64,000 nt of DNA, from NCBI GenBank assembly GCA_009772895.1, contig WOUP01000008.1, positions 81,108-145,107 on the forward strand, given 5' to 3'. The position numbers and the translations under genes were made by a program. The notes beneath the pieces were generated by a model. It ran no database searches, was not told the DNA's origin, and worked only from the letters and a program-made list of their open reading frames with translations. This stretch comes from Puniceicoccaceae bacterium 5H (lineage in GTDB: Bacteria > Verrucomicrobiota > Verrucomicrobiia > Opitutales > Oceanipulchritudinaceae). Positions 56,298 to 64,000 of this stretch are shown here, in pieces. Position 1 is the first letter of the stretch. Each line of letters starts with the position of its first letter.

Positions 56298-56543
56298 ATG
56301 TCGCCATACCTGGTTCCAGTTCTAATCGTCTTCATCGTCGTCGGGCTTCCGGTGATCTGTGGGACCTTGCTCTCCATCGCCAAAATGAATCGACGCGACG
56401 CCAAGGAATCGGCGTCGAGTGAAGAGGCTGCGATCCTGCAGGAAATGCACGACAGCCTCAACCGCCTCGAACGGCGGATCGAAGCCCTCGAAACCATCAC
56501 GACCGACCGCGAATCCCGCACCACTCCTCCCCCCATCCGATGA
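56298..56543 (+). CDS. pspB: PspB-like small membrane protein
   Basis: The 81-residue protein has an N-terminal helix (YLVPVLIVFIVVGLPVICG) and a charged coiled coil (LQEMHDSLNRLERRIEALE) that parallels PspB's MRERIQALE region. PspB and PspC sense envelope damage and relieve PspA inhibition of PspF. It follows pspA by 70 bases and its stop overlaps pspC as ATGA. Confidence 0.88.
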   Translation: MSPYLVPVLIVFIVVGLPVICGTLLSIAKMNRRDAKESASSEEAAILQEMHDSLNRLERRIEALETITTDRESRTTPPPIR

Positions 56544-56986
56544 ACCGCTGCAAATTTACCCGCAACTTCAAATCCGCATTCGGCGATTGCGGTCGCCGCG
56601 ATCACGGGACCGCATCGTCCTCCGGCCCGCTTTACCGGGCCCGCAACAGCATGATCTTCGGCGTCTGCCGCGGCCTCGCCAACCGCGCGGAGCTCGGCGT
56701 CTGCTGGGTGCGCTTCCTCTTCGTGCTCGGCGCCCTGCTCACGAGCATCCTGCCGATGGTCATCATCTACCTCATCGCCGCCGTCTTCATGAAGCCGGAG
56801 CCGGTGATCCAGCCACAGGACGACGAAGCGCGCGACTTTTATAACAGCTACGCGACCGACCGCACCTGGGCGCTGCGCCGCCTGCGCAACAAGATGCGCG
56901 ACCTCGAGGCCCGCACCAGTAATCTGGAGGGCCGGGTAACGGACCGCGAATATTCATGGGAACAGCGGCTGCGTTCGGGCCACTAA
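56540..56986 (+). CDS. pspC: PspC-domain protein
   Basis: The 148-residue protein contains the PspC domain, LYRARNSMIFGVCRGLANRAEL, WVRFLFVLGALLTSILPMVIIYLI and then FMKPEP. The extra 30 residues before the domain are charged and Cys-containing, and the C-terminus is a coiled coil (RLRNKMRDLEARTSNLEGRV). It overlaps pspB by 4 bases and is followed by an intrinsic terminator, which closes the psp operon. Confidence 0.92.
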   Translation: MNRCKFTRNFKSAFGDCGRRDHGTASSSGPLYRARNSMIFGVCRGLANRAELGVCWVRFLFVLGALLTSILPMVIIYLIAAVFMKPEPVIQPQDDEARDFYNSYATDRTWALRRLRNKMRDLEARTSNLEGRVTDREYSWEQRLRSGH

Positions 56987-57005
56987 CGCCGGTCGCCCCA
57001 CCCAG

Positions 57006-57028
57006 GCCTTGCCAGCGGCAAGGCTTTT
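57006..57028 (+). terminator. Intrinsic terminator of the psp operon
   Basis: An 8-bp perfect stem (GCCTTGCC / GGCAAGGC) with an AGC loop is followed by four T residues, 19 bases after the pspC stop. Confidence 0.82.
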
Positions 57029-57136
57029 CGCGCGTTACGTGCCTGTTTTTCGCTCGACGGTATCTTGCGCAGGCCCTTAACTTTAGCGCGGTTACAAAGG
57101 ATCAACCGCGTCGTCGGGCGCACGGTTCATGAACGC

Positions 57137-58228
57137 ATGGAGATCAGCGCGCACCCATTCTTCGAAAATATCTCGCCGCAAATGGCGCAACCGCTGGTGG
57201 ACGCCTCCCGGATCGTCACCCTGCGGAATAAATCGATCATCTTCGAAGAAGGAGACCCCGCCGATAACCTCTACCTGATCCTGCGCGGCCAGGTGGCCTT
57301 CCAAAAGCGTCTGCCCAGCGGCGAATGGCTCACCGTCAGCTACTCCCGCGAAGGCGATTACTTCGGCGAAATCGGCGTATTGACGGACGACCCCCGCTCC
57401 CTCCGCGCCACGGCGGACGGGGAGATCGACCTGCTCGTGATGCCCGGCAACATCCTGGTGCAATACCTGGGGCAGATGCCGGGGCCGGTCGACGACCTGT
57501 TGCAGAGCGTGATCAAGCACCTGCACGACACCACGCGCCATTACATCCAGGACATGCTCCATCAGGAGCGCATGGCGATCGTGGGCCGGATGACCAACAC
57601 CATCATCCACGATTTCAAGAACCCGTTTTGCCTCATCAGCCTCAGCTCGCAGCTGATCCTGCAAAAGCACCCCGACGAAGAGACGGCCCGCCTGTGCGCC
57701 AACATCGACAATCAGGTGCAACGCATGCTCGAGATGGTGAGCGAGCTCTCCGCCTTCTCGCGCGGCAAACACACGCTCAAGCGCAGCCGCTTTAGCCTGC
57801 GCGAGCTGCTGGACGAGTTCCAGGACCTCAATTTCCCCTACTTCGAGGACGAGCAGATCAGCATCGTGATGGATCTGCCCGAAGTGGAACTGAACGCCGA
57901 CAAGGCCAAGCTGCAACGCGTCTTCCAGAACCTGATCGACAACGCCATGGGCGCGATGTCCGAAGAAGGCGGCGTGATCGAGATCAATGGTCAGGTGGAC
58001 GACGAGGCAAAGCTGCTGGAAGTGCGCGTGAGCGACCACGGCTGCGGCATCCCGGAGGAAATCCGCGAGAACTTTTTCGAGCCCTTCGTCACCCACGGCA
58101 AGAGCGAGGGCACCGGCCTGGGCTCGGCCATCGCGCGCTCCATCGTCGAGGCCCACGGTGGCCGCATCCGCTTCGAGTCCGAGATCGGCCAAGGCACGAC
58201 CTTTTTCATCACGCTGCCGACAGAGTAG
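57137..58228 (+). CDS. Histidine kinase with N-terminal cyclic-nucleotide-binding domain
   Basis: The 363-residue cytoplasmic protein starts with a cNMP-binding fold (HPFFENISPQMAQPLVDASR, IIFEEGDPADNLYLILRGQV, GDYFGEIGVLTDDPRSLRA), then a linker, then a kinase with H-box VGRMTNTIIHDFKNPFCL, N-box QNLIDNAMGAMSEE, G1 VSDHGCGIPEE and G2 EGTGLGSAIARSIVEAHGG. ATG 57137 is used; an in-frame TTG at 57065 would add 24 residues. The phosphate-binding Arg of true cAMP sites (RSLRA) appears to be present. A link to the CHASE2 cyclase in this window is possible but not shown. No response regulator is adjacent. Confidence 0.9.
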   Translation: MEISAHPFFENISPQMAQPLVDASRIVTLRNKSIIFEEGDPADNLYLILRGQVAFQKRLPSGEWLTVSYSREGDYFGEIGVLTDDPRSLRATADGEIDLLVMPGNILVQYLGQMPGPVDDLLQSVIKHLHDTTRHYIQDMLHQERMAIVGRMTNTIIHDFKNPFCLISLSSQLILQKHPDEETARLCANIDNQVQRMLEMVSELSAFSRGKHTLKRSRFSLRELLDEFQDLNFPYFEDEQISIVMDLPEVELNADKAKLQRVFQNLIDNAMGAMSEEGGVIEINGQVDDEAKLLEVRVSDHGCGIPEEIRENFFEPFVTHGKSEGTGLGSAIARSIVEAHGGRIRFESEIGQGTTFFITLPTE

Positions 58229-58282
58229 CGGCAAAACGCGCAAAATACCAACGGGGCCTTTCCCTGAGCGCCATCTTGTTCT

Positions 58283-58801
58283 ATGGTGTCCGCCATGCCC
58301 CGCTGTTGGTTAATGAAGTCCGAACCGGACGTCTTTTCGATCGACGACCTGAAGGCGCGCCCCAACGGCACCAGCGGTTGGGATGGCGTGCGTAACTATC
58401 AGGCTCGCAACTTCATGCGCGACGAGATGAAGGCCGGCGACCGCGTACTGTTTTACCACTCCAACGCCAAGCCGCCGGGTATCGCGGGGCTGGCCGAGGT
58501 CGTGAGCGAACAGCCCTACCCCGACCCCTCGCAGTTCAAGCCGGATTCGGATTACTACGACCCGAAGGCGACCGAAGCAAAGCCGCGCTGGATGCAGGTC
58601 GATGTCGCTTACCGCGCCCACCTGCCCCAGTTCATCCCGCTCGACCGGATCAAGGAAGACGAGGAGCTGCAGGAGATGCTCGTGGCAAAAAAGGGCCAGC
58701 GCCTCTCGATCCAACCGGTCGAACCCGCCCACTTCCTGCGCGTCTGCGAGATGGCCGGGCTCAGCGTCGACGACGTCGAAGCCGCTTACGGTCGGGACTA
58801 G
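58283..58801 (+). CDS. EVE-domain protein (thymocyte nuclear protein-like)
   Basis: The 172-residue protein is a single EVE domain: CWLMKSEPDVFSIDDL, WDGVRNYQARNFMRDEMKAGDRVLFYHSN, and IAGLAEVVSE. EVE domains are PUA-like folds that bind modified bases in nucleic acids. The start may be ATG 58283 or ATG 58295. Its stop shares four bases (CTAG) with the convergent acyltransferase gene. It is complete. Confidence 0.93.
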   Translation: MVSAMPRCWLMKSEPDVFSIDDLKARPNGTSGWDGVRNYQARNFMRDEMKAGDRVLFYHSNAKPPGIAGLAEVVSEQPYPDPSQFKPDSDYYDPKATEAKPRWMQVDVAYRAHLPQFIPLDRIKEDEELQEMLVAKKGQRLSIQPVEPAHFLRVCEMAGLSVDDVEAAYGRD

Positions 58802-60645
58802 AAGTTGTTGGCCTCGGCCTTGGCCGAGCGGCGCACTTCGTGGTAGGCGTAGAAGCGCGCGCAGCCCTCTTCGCCGAGGTAGTGTTGCAGCACGCGCTCG
58901 TTGGACTTGGTCAAATCGACCAGAATCAGGCTGTCGATACAGTCGTTGAAGTCCGGATCGACGTTGAAGCTGAGGACGGTGGCGTTGAACTTCAGGTATT
59001 GGCGCAGCAGCACCGGCACGCCGCGCTCCTTGTGCTCGATCTCCGAGATCAGCGCGGAGACGTCGTCGATATCCTTCACGATGGTAGAGAAGGAGTTGCG
59101 GTCGAGGCTGCCGAAGTGGCGTGAGCGCGGCGGATTCTTGGCCCGCACCTTGTGCGCCAGCTCAGGGTCCAGCGAATGCTCCTTCAAGTACATGACCATC
59201 ATGTTCTTGGAGAGATTCTGGTATTCCTTGCTGATGCTGACGGGGCCGAAAAGCAGCTTGTATTTGGGGTTTTGCGCGATGAAGACGCCGATGCCCTTCC
59301 AGAGCAACGACAGCGACTGCGGCCGGCGCTGGTATTCCTTGCGCACAAAGGAGCGCCCTAATTCGATCGCGGGCCCGAAGCCTTCCAGCACGCCCGGCTG
59401 ATAGCGAAAGAGCGTGGTGGTATAGATGCCCGAGCTGCCGCGGCGCTTCAGGATCTCGTCCGTCAGCCCCAGCCGGTAAGCGCCGACGAGCTGGCGGTCG
59501 GCCTTGTTCCAGAGAAACAGGTGCAGGTAGTCCTCGTCGAAGCGATCGAGGTCGCGGGGACCGTTGGTGCCCTCGCCCACCTCGCGGAAAGTGATTTCGC
59601 GCACCCGGCCGATCTCGTCCAGCATCAGGGGGATTTGCCGGGCTGCGGCGTAATAGACCGCGAAGTCGCCCTGATCGTGCAGTCGATGCACCGCGGGCAA
59701 CGCCTCCAGCTCCGCCACCAGGGCGTCAGCACTCGGGCCATCCGGCACCTCTACGGGCTTGGCGCGGCGGTCGGCCCGCGCACGGCGAAAGCTCACCTTT
59801 TCCGCCACTTGACGGTCGCGCAGGATGTAGGTCTTCAGGCGCAGGAAATCCATCAACTCCTGCTCGGCGGTAAATTTCGCCAGGCGCGCGGCGGTGATCG
59901 GCTGCCCGAATCGGACTTCGATCTCGTGCCCTTCCTTGCGCAAAAGCTCGCGGGCCAGCATCGCCGTGCGGCCCAAGGGGTGCACGAGCCCCGCCAGCTG
60001 AAAGCCGAAGCTGTTGCCGCCGGGGAAGTAGGCCGGCACGACCGTGGCCTTGGTGCGCAGGATGAGGCTGGCCAGATTGCCCGCCCACTTGGGGTCCGTC
60101 ACCTGACGGCTGTCCCAGTGCCAGTGCGACACCGTGCCCGAGGGCCAGGTCGCCAACAGGCCGCCGTTGCGCAGGTGGCGATGGCTCTGCTTCATACCCG
60201 CCAGATTGCGCTGCCGCGCGCCCTCCCCACCGAAGGGATCGACCATGAACAGCCAGGGCTTCAAAAACGCCACGCGCTGCAACAGGTAGTTGACCAACAG
60301 GCGGGCGTCGGCCCGGCGCTGCAGGAGCACCGACCCCATCACCAGCCCATCCACCGCCCCGTAGGGGTGATTCGACACCACCAGCACCGGGCCGGTCGCG
60401 GGGATGCGCTGCAGGTCTTCCTCGCGCACCATCGGCCGAATCCCCAACTCGTTCAGCGCGCGGTCGAAACCATTGATCTCCTCCGGATTTTGCAGCGCAC
60501 GCATGTAGCGTTCGTTGAGGCGTTCGAGACCGAGCACGCCTTCAGCCAGAGGCTGCGTCCAGCGATAGAGGGAGCGCAGAAGCGGGGTGGGCAATTCGTT
60601 TGGCAGATCCGCCAAAACGGCGCCTTCGGATGAATCCGGTTGCAT
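58798..60645 (-). CDS. OlsF-like bifunctional acyltransferase (PlsC plus GNAT-like)
   Basis: The 615-residue protein joins two modules. The N-terminal ~330 residues are a PlsC/LpxA-type acyltransferase: LVVSNHPYGAVDGLVMGS carries the catalytic H-X4-D, and TWPSGTVSH and PAYFPGGNSFGFQL follow. The C-terminal ~270 residues resemble OlsB-type N-acyltransferases (LFLWNKADRQLVGAYRLG, GFGPAIELGRSFVRKEYQ, LLFGPVSISKEYQ). The combination fits OlsF, which makes ornithine lipids: the C-terminal domain N-acylates ornithine and the N-terminal domain O-acylates it. ATG 60645 is chosen. The next gene is divergent. Confidence 0.85.
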   Translation of the reverse strand: MQPDSSEGAVLADLPNELPTPLLRSLYRWTQPLAEGVLGLERLNERYMRALQNPEEINGFDRALNELGIRPMVREEDLQRIPATGPVLVVSNHPYGAVDGLVMGSVLLQRRADARLLVNYLLQRVAFLKPWLFMVDPFGGEGARQRNLAGMKQSHRHLRNGGLLATWPSGTVSHWHWDSRQVTDPKWAGNLASLILRTKATVVPAYFPGGNSFGFQLAGLVHPLGRTAMLARELLRKEGHEIEVRFGQPITAARLAKFTAEQELMDFLRLKTYILRDRQVAEKVSFRRARADRRAKPVEVPDGPSADALVAELEALPAVHRLHDQGDFAVYYAAARQIPLMLDEIGRVREITFREVGEGTNGPRDLDRFDEDYLHLFLWNKADRQLVGAYRLGLTDEILKRRGSSGIYTTTLFRYQPGVLEGFGPAIELGRSFVRKEYQRRPQSLSLLWKGIGVFIAQNPKYKLLFGPVSISKEYQNLSKNMMVMYLKEHSLDPELAHKVRAKNPPRSRHFGSLDRNSFSTIVKDIDDVSALISEIEHKERGVPVLLRQYLKFNATVLSFNVDPDFNDCIDSLILVDLTKSNERVLQHYLGEEGCARFYAYHEVRRSAKAEANNF

Positions 60646-60866
60646 ACCTGACACGAAAAATAGGGGGCGGCAGAAATTAGCTGCGTTAACTGGTAATGAT
60701 GGCGAATCCCCCACGCAATGCAACGGGAAAGCGGAGGACCGAGCGCGCGAGCCCCCAACGACGCTTTCTGGCAGCCCGCCACTCAACGTTGCCATACGGC
60801 AGCCTCGAAAATGCGCGCGGCTCCTAAACGTTCGGAAGCACCCCTGGACTCCTTCCGCCCCCTGCC

Positions 60867-63135
60867 ATGACTTTACGCGCCTTCCTGCCCTTGCTGTTTC
60901 TCTTCTGCCCGACGCTACCGATCCACGCGGCCGCGCCGGCCCCCGTCATCCCCGCCGAGCACCTGACCTTGATCGACGAGGTCTCCTGCGGCGAACCGGA
61001 TGAACAGCATCGCTTCCAGGACTATCCGGCGGGCATTTCCCAGACCGAGACGATCCTCGGACGCCCTGCCCGCACGCTGCCCAACGACCGCGGCGATGTG
61101 AAATACTTCGCCTACCGCCTGGGAGAAGGCAAAGGGCTGCAGGCTGGCCAGGCGTATTTGCTGGAGGTGGATTATCCGGAAGATGCGCCGCGCACGATCT
61201 TCGTGCTCAACCGGGGGTGCGAGACCCAGCGCGGCTTTCACACCGGCCAAACAGTGGGCGATGCGCTGCACGGACCCTACGTCTTCAGCAATCCCGAGTC
61301 GCTCGCCCTGCCGCTGTCCGACCAGTGGCAAACGTTTCGCATGGCCTTCCACCTGCACGACCGCTTCCCCGGCATCCCGCAGCCCAAGACCACCGAATAC
61401 CCGCGGCCCATGACGCCCGAAGATGGCTTTTGGGTGCTCATCGCCCAGTTTGCGCCCCGCAGCGCGCCCCAGTCCGCCGGGGCCGCCGTCGGCTCGATTC
61501 GGCTTTATGCGGTGTCGGACTACGAAGACTGCTTCGCCCCCATCCATTACCCCCCGACGGACCTGCCCCGGCGGCACCTCTTTTCGCGCGACGAAATGGC
61601 GGACATGGTCGTGACCAGCGAAAAGCGGCAGGAGCGGGGCGTCGATCGCGACATCGACTGGTTTCGCTACCGCGCGCAGACCATGAAGCTGCTCGGCTTC
61701 AACACCTACACGGTCGACCTGCTCGAGTTTGGGCACGTCCAGGGCTGGGATCCGGCCTCCTACGGCGGAGACGACTGGTATCCGAGCCACTGGAACAAAG
61801 ACCGCTGGCAACACATCGTCGCGATGGCGACGGATTACGGCTTCGATTTGCTGCCCTACTACGAATACAGCGGCAGCCGGGGCAAGGAGGGCCTGGGGGT
61901 CGAAAAACGCGCCCGCCCGCTCACCCGCGACGATGCCTTTACCCGTATCCCCTGGACCGAAAACGCGCGCGCCGACCTGACTGACCCGGCGACCTTCGAG
62001 GATTTCCGCAAGGTGCTGGCAGAAACGGTCGTCAAATACCGCGACGAGGCACATTTCGCCGGGATCTGGTTACGCCCCCCGCTCGAGCCAACTGCCGATC
62101 GGCTTTGGCGTGGCGACGCTGCAGCGCTTCGCCAAAGACACCCACGCCGACGAGCCCGTCACCCGGCAGGACTTGATCGACGATGTGGCCCTGCTCGAGC
62201 GCTACTATGCCTGGTGGTTCGGGCAACGCCGCGCCTTTATCGACCAGATTCACGACTACCTGCTCGAGCAGGGGCTGGATGAAGATGCGATGGTGCTCTA
62301 TACCTCCGACGCCACGGAAAGCGGTCGCCACTCCAACCACCAGCGCGAAGCCCTGATTGCCGAAGAGCCCGATATCTGGGAAGGCAGATACGAGCCCGTG
62401 ATCCCGCTGCGCGATGCGATCGCCAACCGGCGGCAATTCCACGCGATGACCGAATTCCGGCAGCACGACCCGCGTTGGGAGTGGAACCACGCCGACCCAC
62501 CGTCCGACCCGTGGAACTACCGCGACCACGAGGGCGCCCTGCTCACCTACTCCTTCAACCGGCGCTATACGGTGGCGGATGCGGCGGCGCTCGCAGCCTT
62601 CCGCACCCCGGACGGCCTGGCCATGATCCGCCACTACTGCCTGAACGAAGATGCCATGTCCGACGCCGACGGGCGCGTCCTGGGCTACTTCGTCAGCGAT
62701 GTCGAACCGGCGGGCCCGTATTGCATGCTGACCGAAGTCACCGCCATGGCCAACGGCGATCCGCGCTTCCTCGGCTATCTTTCCGCCCACAACTTCAACC
62801 GCGGCTTCCCGGCCTATGTGCGGGCCTTCAACCAGGCGTTTCTCGCCTTGCCCGCCATCGAAAGCGAGGTCGTCGACCTGGGGCAGGATCCGACGGTCAC
62901 CGTTCGCGCCTACCCCACCCAGCAACACGGAACGTGGTATGCCGTGATCAACCCAGGCTATCACAGCGTCACCACTAAACTCCAATTGCCCGCAAGCGCC
63001 ACGGTCTTCGACGCCACCACCGGCGCGCAACTTGCCACCGATACCGACACCGTGGAACTCGAGCTGCGCCCCTGCGAACTGCGGTCGCTACGGGTGAATT
63101 TCCAGCCATCAAAAGCGCAAGAGACGGCCCCCTAA
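60867..63135 (+). pseudogene. Frameshifted secreted glycosidase-like protein
   Basis: Two plus-strand frames form one broken gene. Frame 1 (from ATG 60867) has a signal peptide (FLPLLFLFCPTLPIHAAA), a beta-rich N-terminal domain and a TIM-barrel-like part (FNTYTVDLLEFGHVQGWDP, DYGFDLLPYYEYSGSRG), reaching HFAGIWLRP. Frame 2 continues with QLPIGFGVATLQRFAKDT, YYAWWFGQRRAFIDQIHDYL and a C-terminal beta domain to 63135. The switch falls at or just after a six-C run at 62075-62080; removing one C restores LRPRSSQLPIGFG. It may be a real mutation or a sequencing error. A carbohydrate-active enzyme is likely; I cannot name the family. Confidence 0.75.
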
Positions 63136-63206
63136 GCCAGCAGCGTTACAAAAACAAAAGAAACGGGTTGCCCCAACGCTTCCAAACGGGAGGATGAGGC
63201 ATTCTC

Positions 63207-63904
63207 ATGACCTTCTTTTTCGCAGCTCTGCCGTTTGTTGGACTCCTTCTCGTAATGTGGATCTTGTATACACGGAAGCGAAAGGACAGGCAGTATTGGG
63301 ACGCTGCCTTTCGGGATTCAATTCGGCGCCCTCCTGGAGAATCTCTCCGAAAGATGATGCTGGACCTCGACGAGGACTATATGGTGCAGGCTTCAGAACT
63401 CTGTATTTTGGGTTCGGTCCAATCCCTTTCGTAGACGCATTGGCACTGACGACGCCTCCTGAGACGACTCTTATCTTTGGGGTCATCACCGCGATGATAA
63501 CATTACCCAATGTAGTCATCAGCGGTAGGCGGCTGCTGAAAACCCAGACCCTCTACAAACGCTACAAACTCGGTTTCGAGGGCGAACGCTTCACCGGGGA
63601 ATTGCTGAACCAGCTAATGAAGGACGGCTGCGAAGTCTTTCATGATGTGCCGATGGAAGGCTACAACGTCGACCATGTGGTCGTGGCGAAGCAAGGCGTC
63701 TTCGCGATCGAGACCAAGACGCGACGCAAGCGCAAGGATGCCGGACGGGAGAAGGCACAGGTGCGCTTTGACGGCAAGATGCTGCATTGGCCGGACGGCT
63801 CGCGCAATGACTACGGCATCCAGAATGCGGTCGATCGCGCAGCCGGCCTCTCGCAGTTGCTTTCCGACACGACGGGCGAACCCGTGCAGGCGGTGCCGGT
63901 ACTA
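63207..63904 (+). pseudogene. NERD-domain protein, frameshifted and interrupted
   Basis: The intact start is ATG 63207, with GGGAGG 15 bases upstream and a membrane helix (FFAALPFVGLLLVMWILY). Reading stays in frame to about 63389, where the frame changes by one missing base; adding a G gives YMVQGFRTLYFGFGPIPFVD. The downstream part contains the NERD nuclease-related core: YKLGFEGERFTGELLNQLM, NVDHVVVAKQGVFAIETKT and AVPVL. The coding region ends abruptly at CTA, where an IS630-like sequence begins. NERD proteins have a PD-(D/E)XK-type core (here D in NVDH and E/K in AIETKT). Confidence 0.75.
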
Positions 63905-64000
63905 GAGCATTTTCCCTCTAATTTGGGACGTTTAATCTGTACATGTGTTGTTCTTAGTGTCAGAAGCTAAGGATGCGTAGCTTGAGCGAAGATTTACGGC
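63905..64000 (+). mobile_element. Left end of an IS630-family-like element (cut by window edge)
   Basis: From 63905 the sequence changes from the NERD reading frame to AT-richer DNA starting GAGCATTTTCCC. A start codon at 63973, preceded by AAGG, opens a frame encoding MRSLSEDLR, which resembles the N-terminus of IS630 family transposases. The junction is at CTAG (63902-63905), the sequence that IS630 prefers, with TA as the duplicated base pair. The other end and most of the transposase lie outside the window. Confidence 0.65.
63973..64000 (+). CDS. IS630-like transposase, N-terminal fragment
   Basis: Only nine codons (MRSLSEDLR) fall inside the window. They match the usual start of IS630/Tc1-mariner transposases (M-x-L/x-S-x-D-L-R). 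The frame is open to the right edge. The call rests on this motif and on the insertion-site context, so it needs the adjoining sequence. Confidence 0.55.

Noticed and set aside
62110..63135. Independent gene beginning at GTG 62110
   Set aside because: It lacks a signal peptide and starts in the middle of a conserved block; it continues the upstream frame after a one-base shift.

Overview
This is a GC-rich, gene-dense stretch of bacterial chromosome from a Gram-negative-type (diderm) organism. Lipoproteins with lipoboxes, a phage-shock (psp) module, a Bat (aerotolerance-type) operon, a PEP-CTERM protein, sigma-independent FecR/CHASE2 proteins and an OlsF-like acyltransferase fit a Verrucomicrobiota (Opitutae-like) genome. 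That assignment is inference from gene content; there is no rRNA or tRNA gene in the window to confirm it.

Layout. 1-2226 (+): the end of an Hpt-domain protein, then ffh. 19611-2306 (-): a 17 kb co-directional block. Read in its own direction it holds an O-antigen-ligase-like membrane protein, a FecR-domain protein, a CHASE2 adenylate/guanylate cyclase, a tRNA-dihydrouridine synthase, an HDOD-like protein, HrpA helicase, a WecG/TagA glycosyltransferase, a TPR/LysM lipoprotein, a cysteine desulfurase, RecF, a TauE/SafE permease and RuvC. 19797-28773 (+): MoxR, DUF58, a DUF4381-like protein, BatA, a BatB-TPR fusion, BatD and BatE, forming one tight operon. 28788-31229 (+): a DUF456 protein, a small lipoprotein, lipB and lipA. 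31323-33261 (-): DedA and a second FecR-like protein. 33400-39417 (+): pseudouridine synthase, an SH3-like proline-rich protein, folD, a response regulator/histidine kinase hybrid, proC and an ExoD protein. 39427-42342 (-): rdgB, ribD, an MBL hydrolase and a small membrane protein. 42516-43619 (+): leuB. 43681-44371 (-): a zeta-toxin-like gene and an overlapping small gene. 44477-47215 (+): alaS. 47212-47888: a TetR regulator divergent from a flavodoxin-fold oxidoreductase. 48530-55395: an NTF2-like protein, two sugar O-acetyltransferases, YhbY, a PEP-CTERM protein, a zinc alcohol dehydrogenase, a cupin and pspF. 55565-56986 (+): pspA-pspB-pspC. 57137-60645: a cNMP-binding histidine kinase, an EVE protein and an OlsF-like acyltransferase. 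60867-64000: a frameshifted secreted protein, a broken NERD gene and the left end of an IS630-like element.

How genes work together. The clearest regulated module is psp: PspF (sigma-54 activator) is divergent from pspABC, with a perfect inverted repeat and a sigma-54 -24/-12 promoter between them. The MoxR-Bat operon is a predicted envelope-stress or metal-ion-dependent VWA assembly. The FecR/CHASE2-cyclase pair is a candidate periplasm-to-cytoplasm signalling unit. The right end (60.8-64 kb) shows gene decay and transposon insertion, unlike the housekeeping character of the rest.

No gap longer than about 260 bp lacks a gene, and I found no tRNA, rRNA, CRISPR array or riboswitch. Most small intergenic spacers hold only start regions; five have clear intrinsic terminators.
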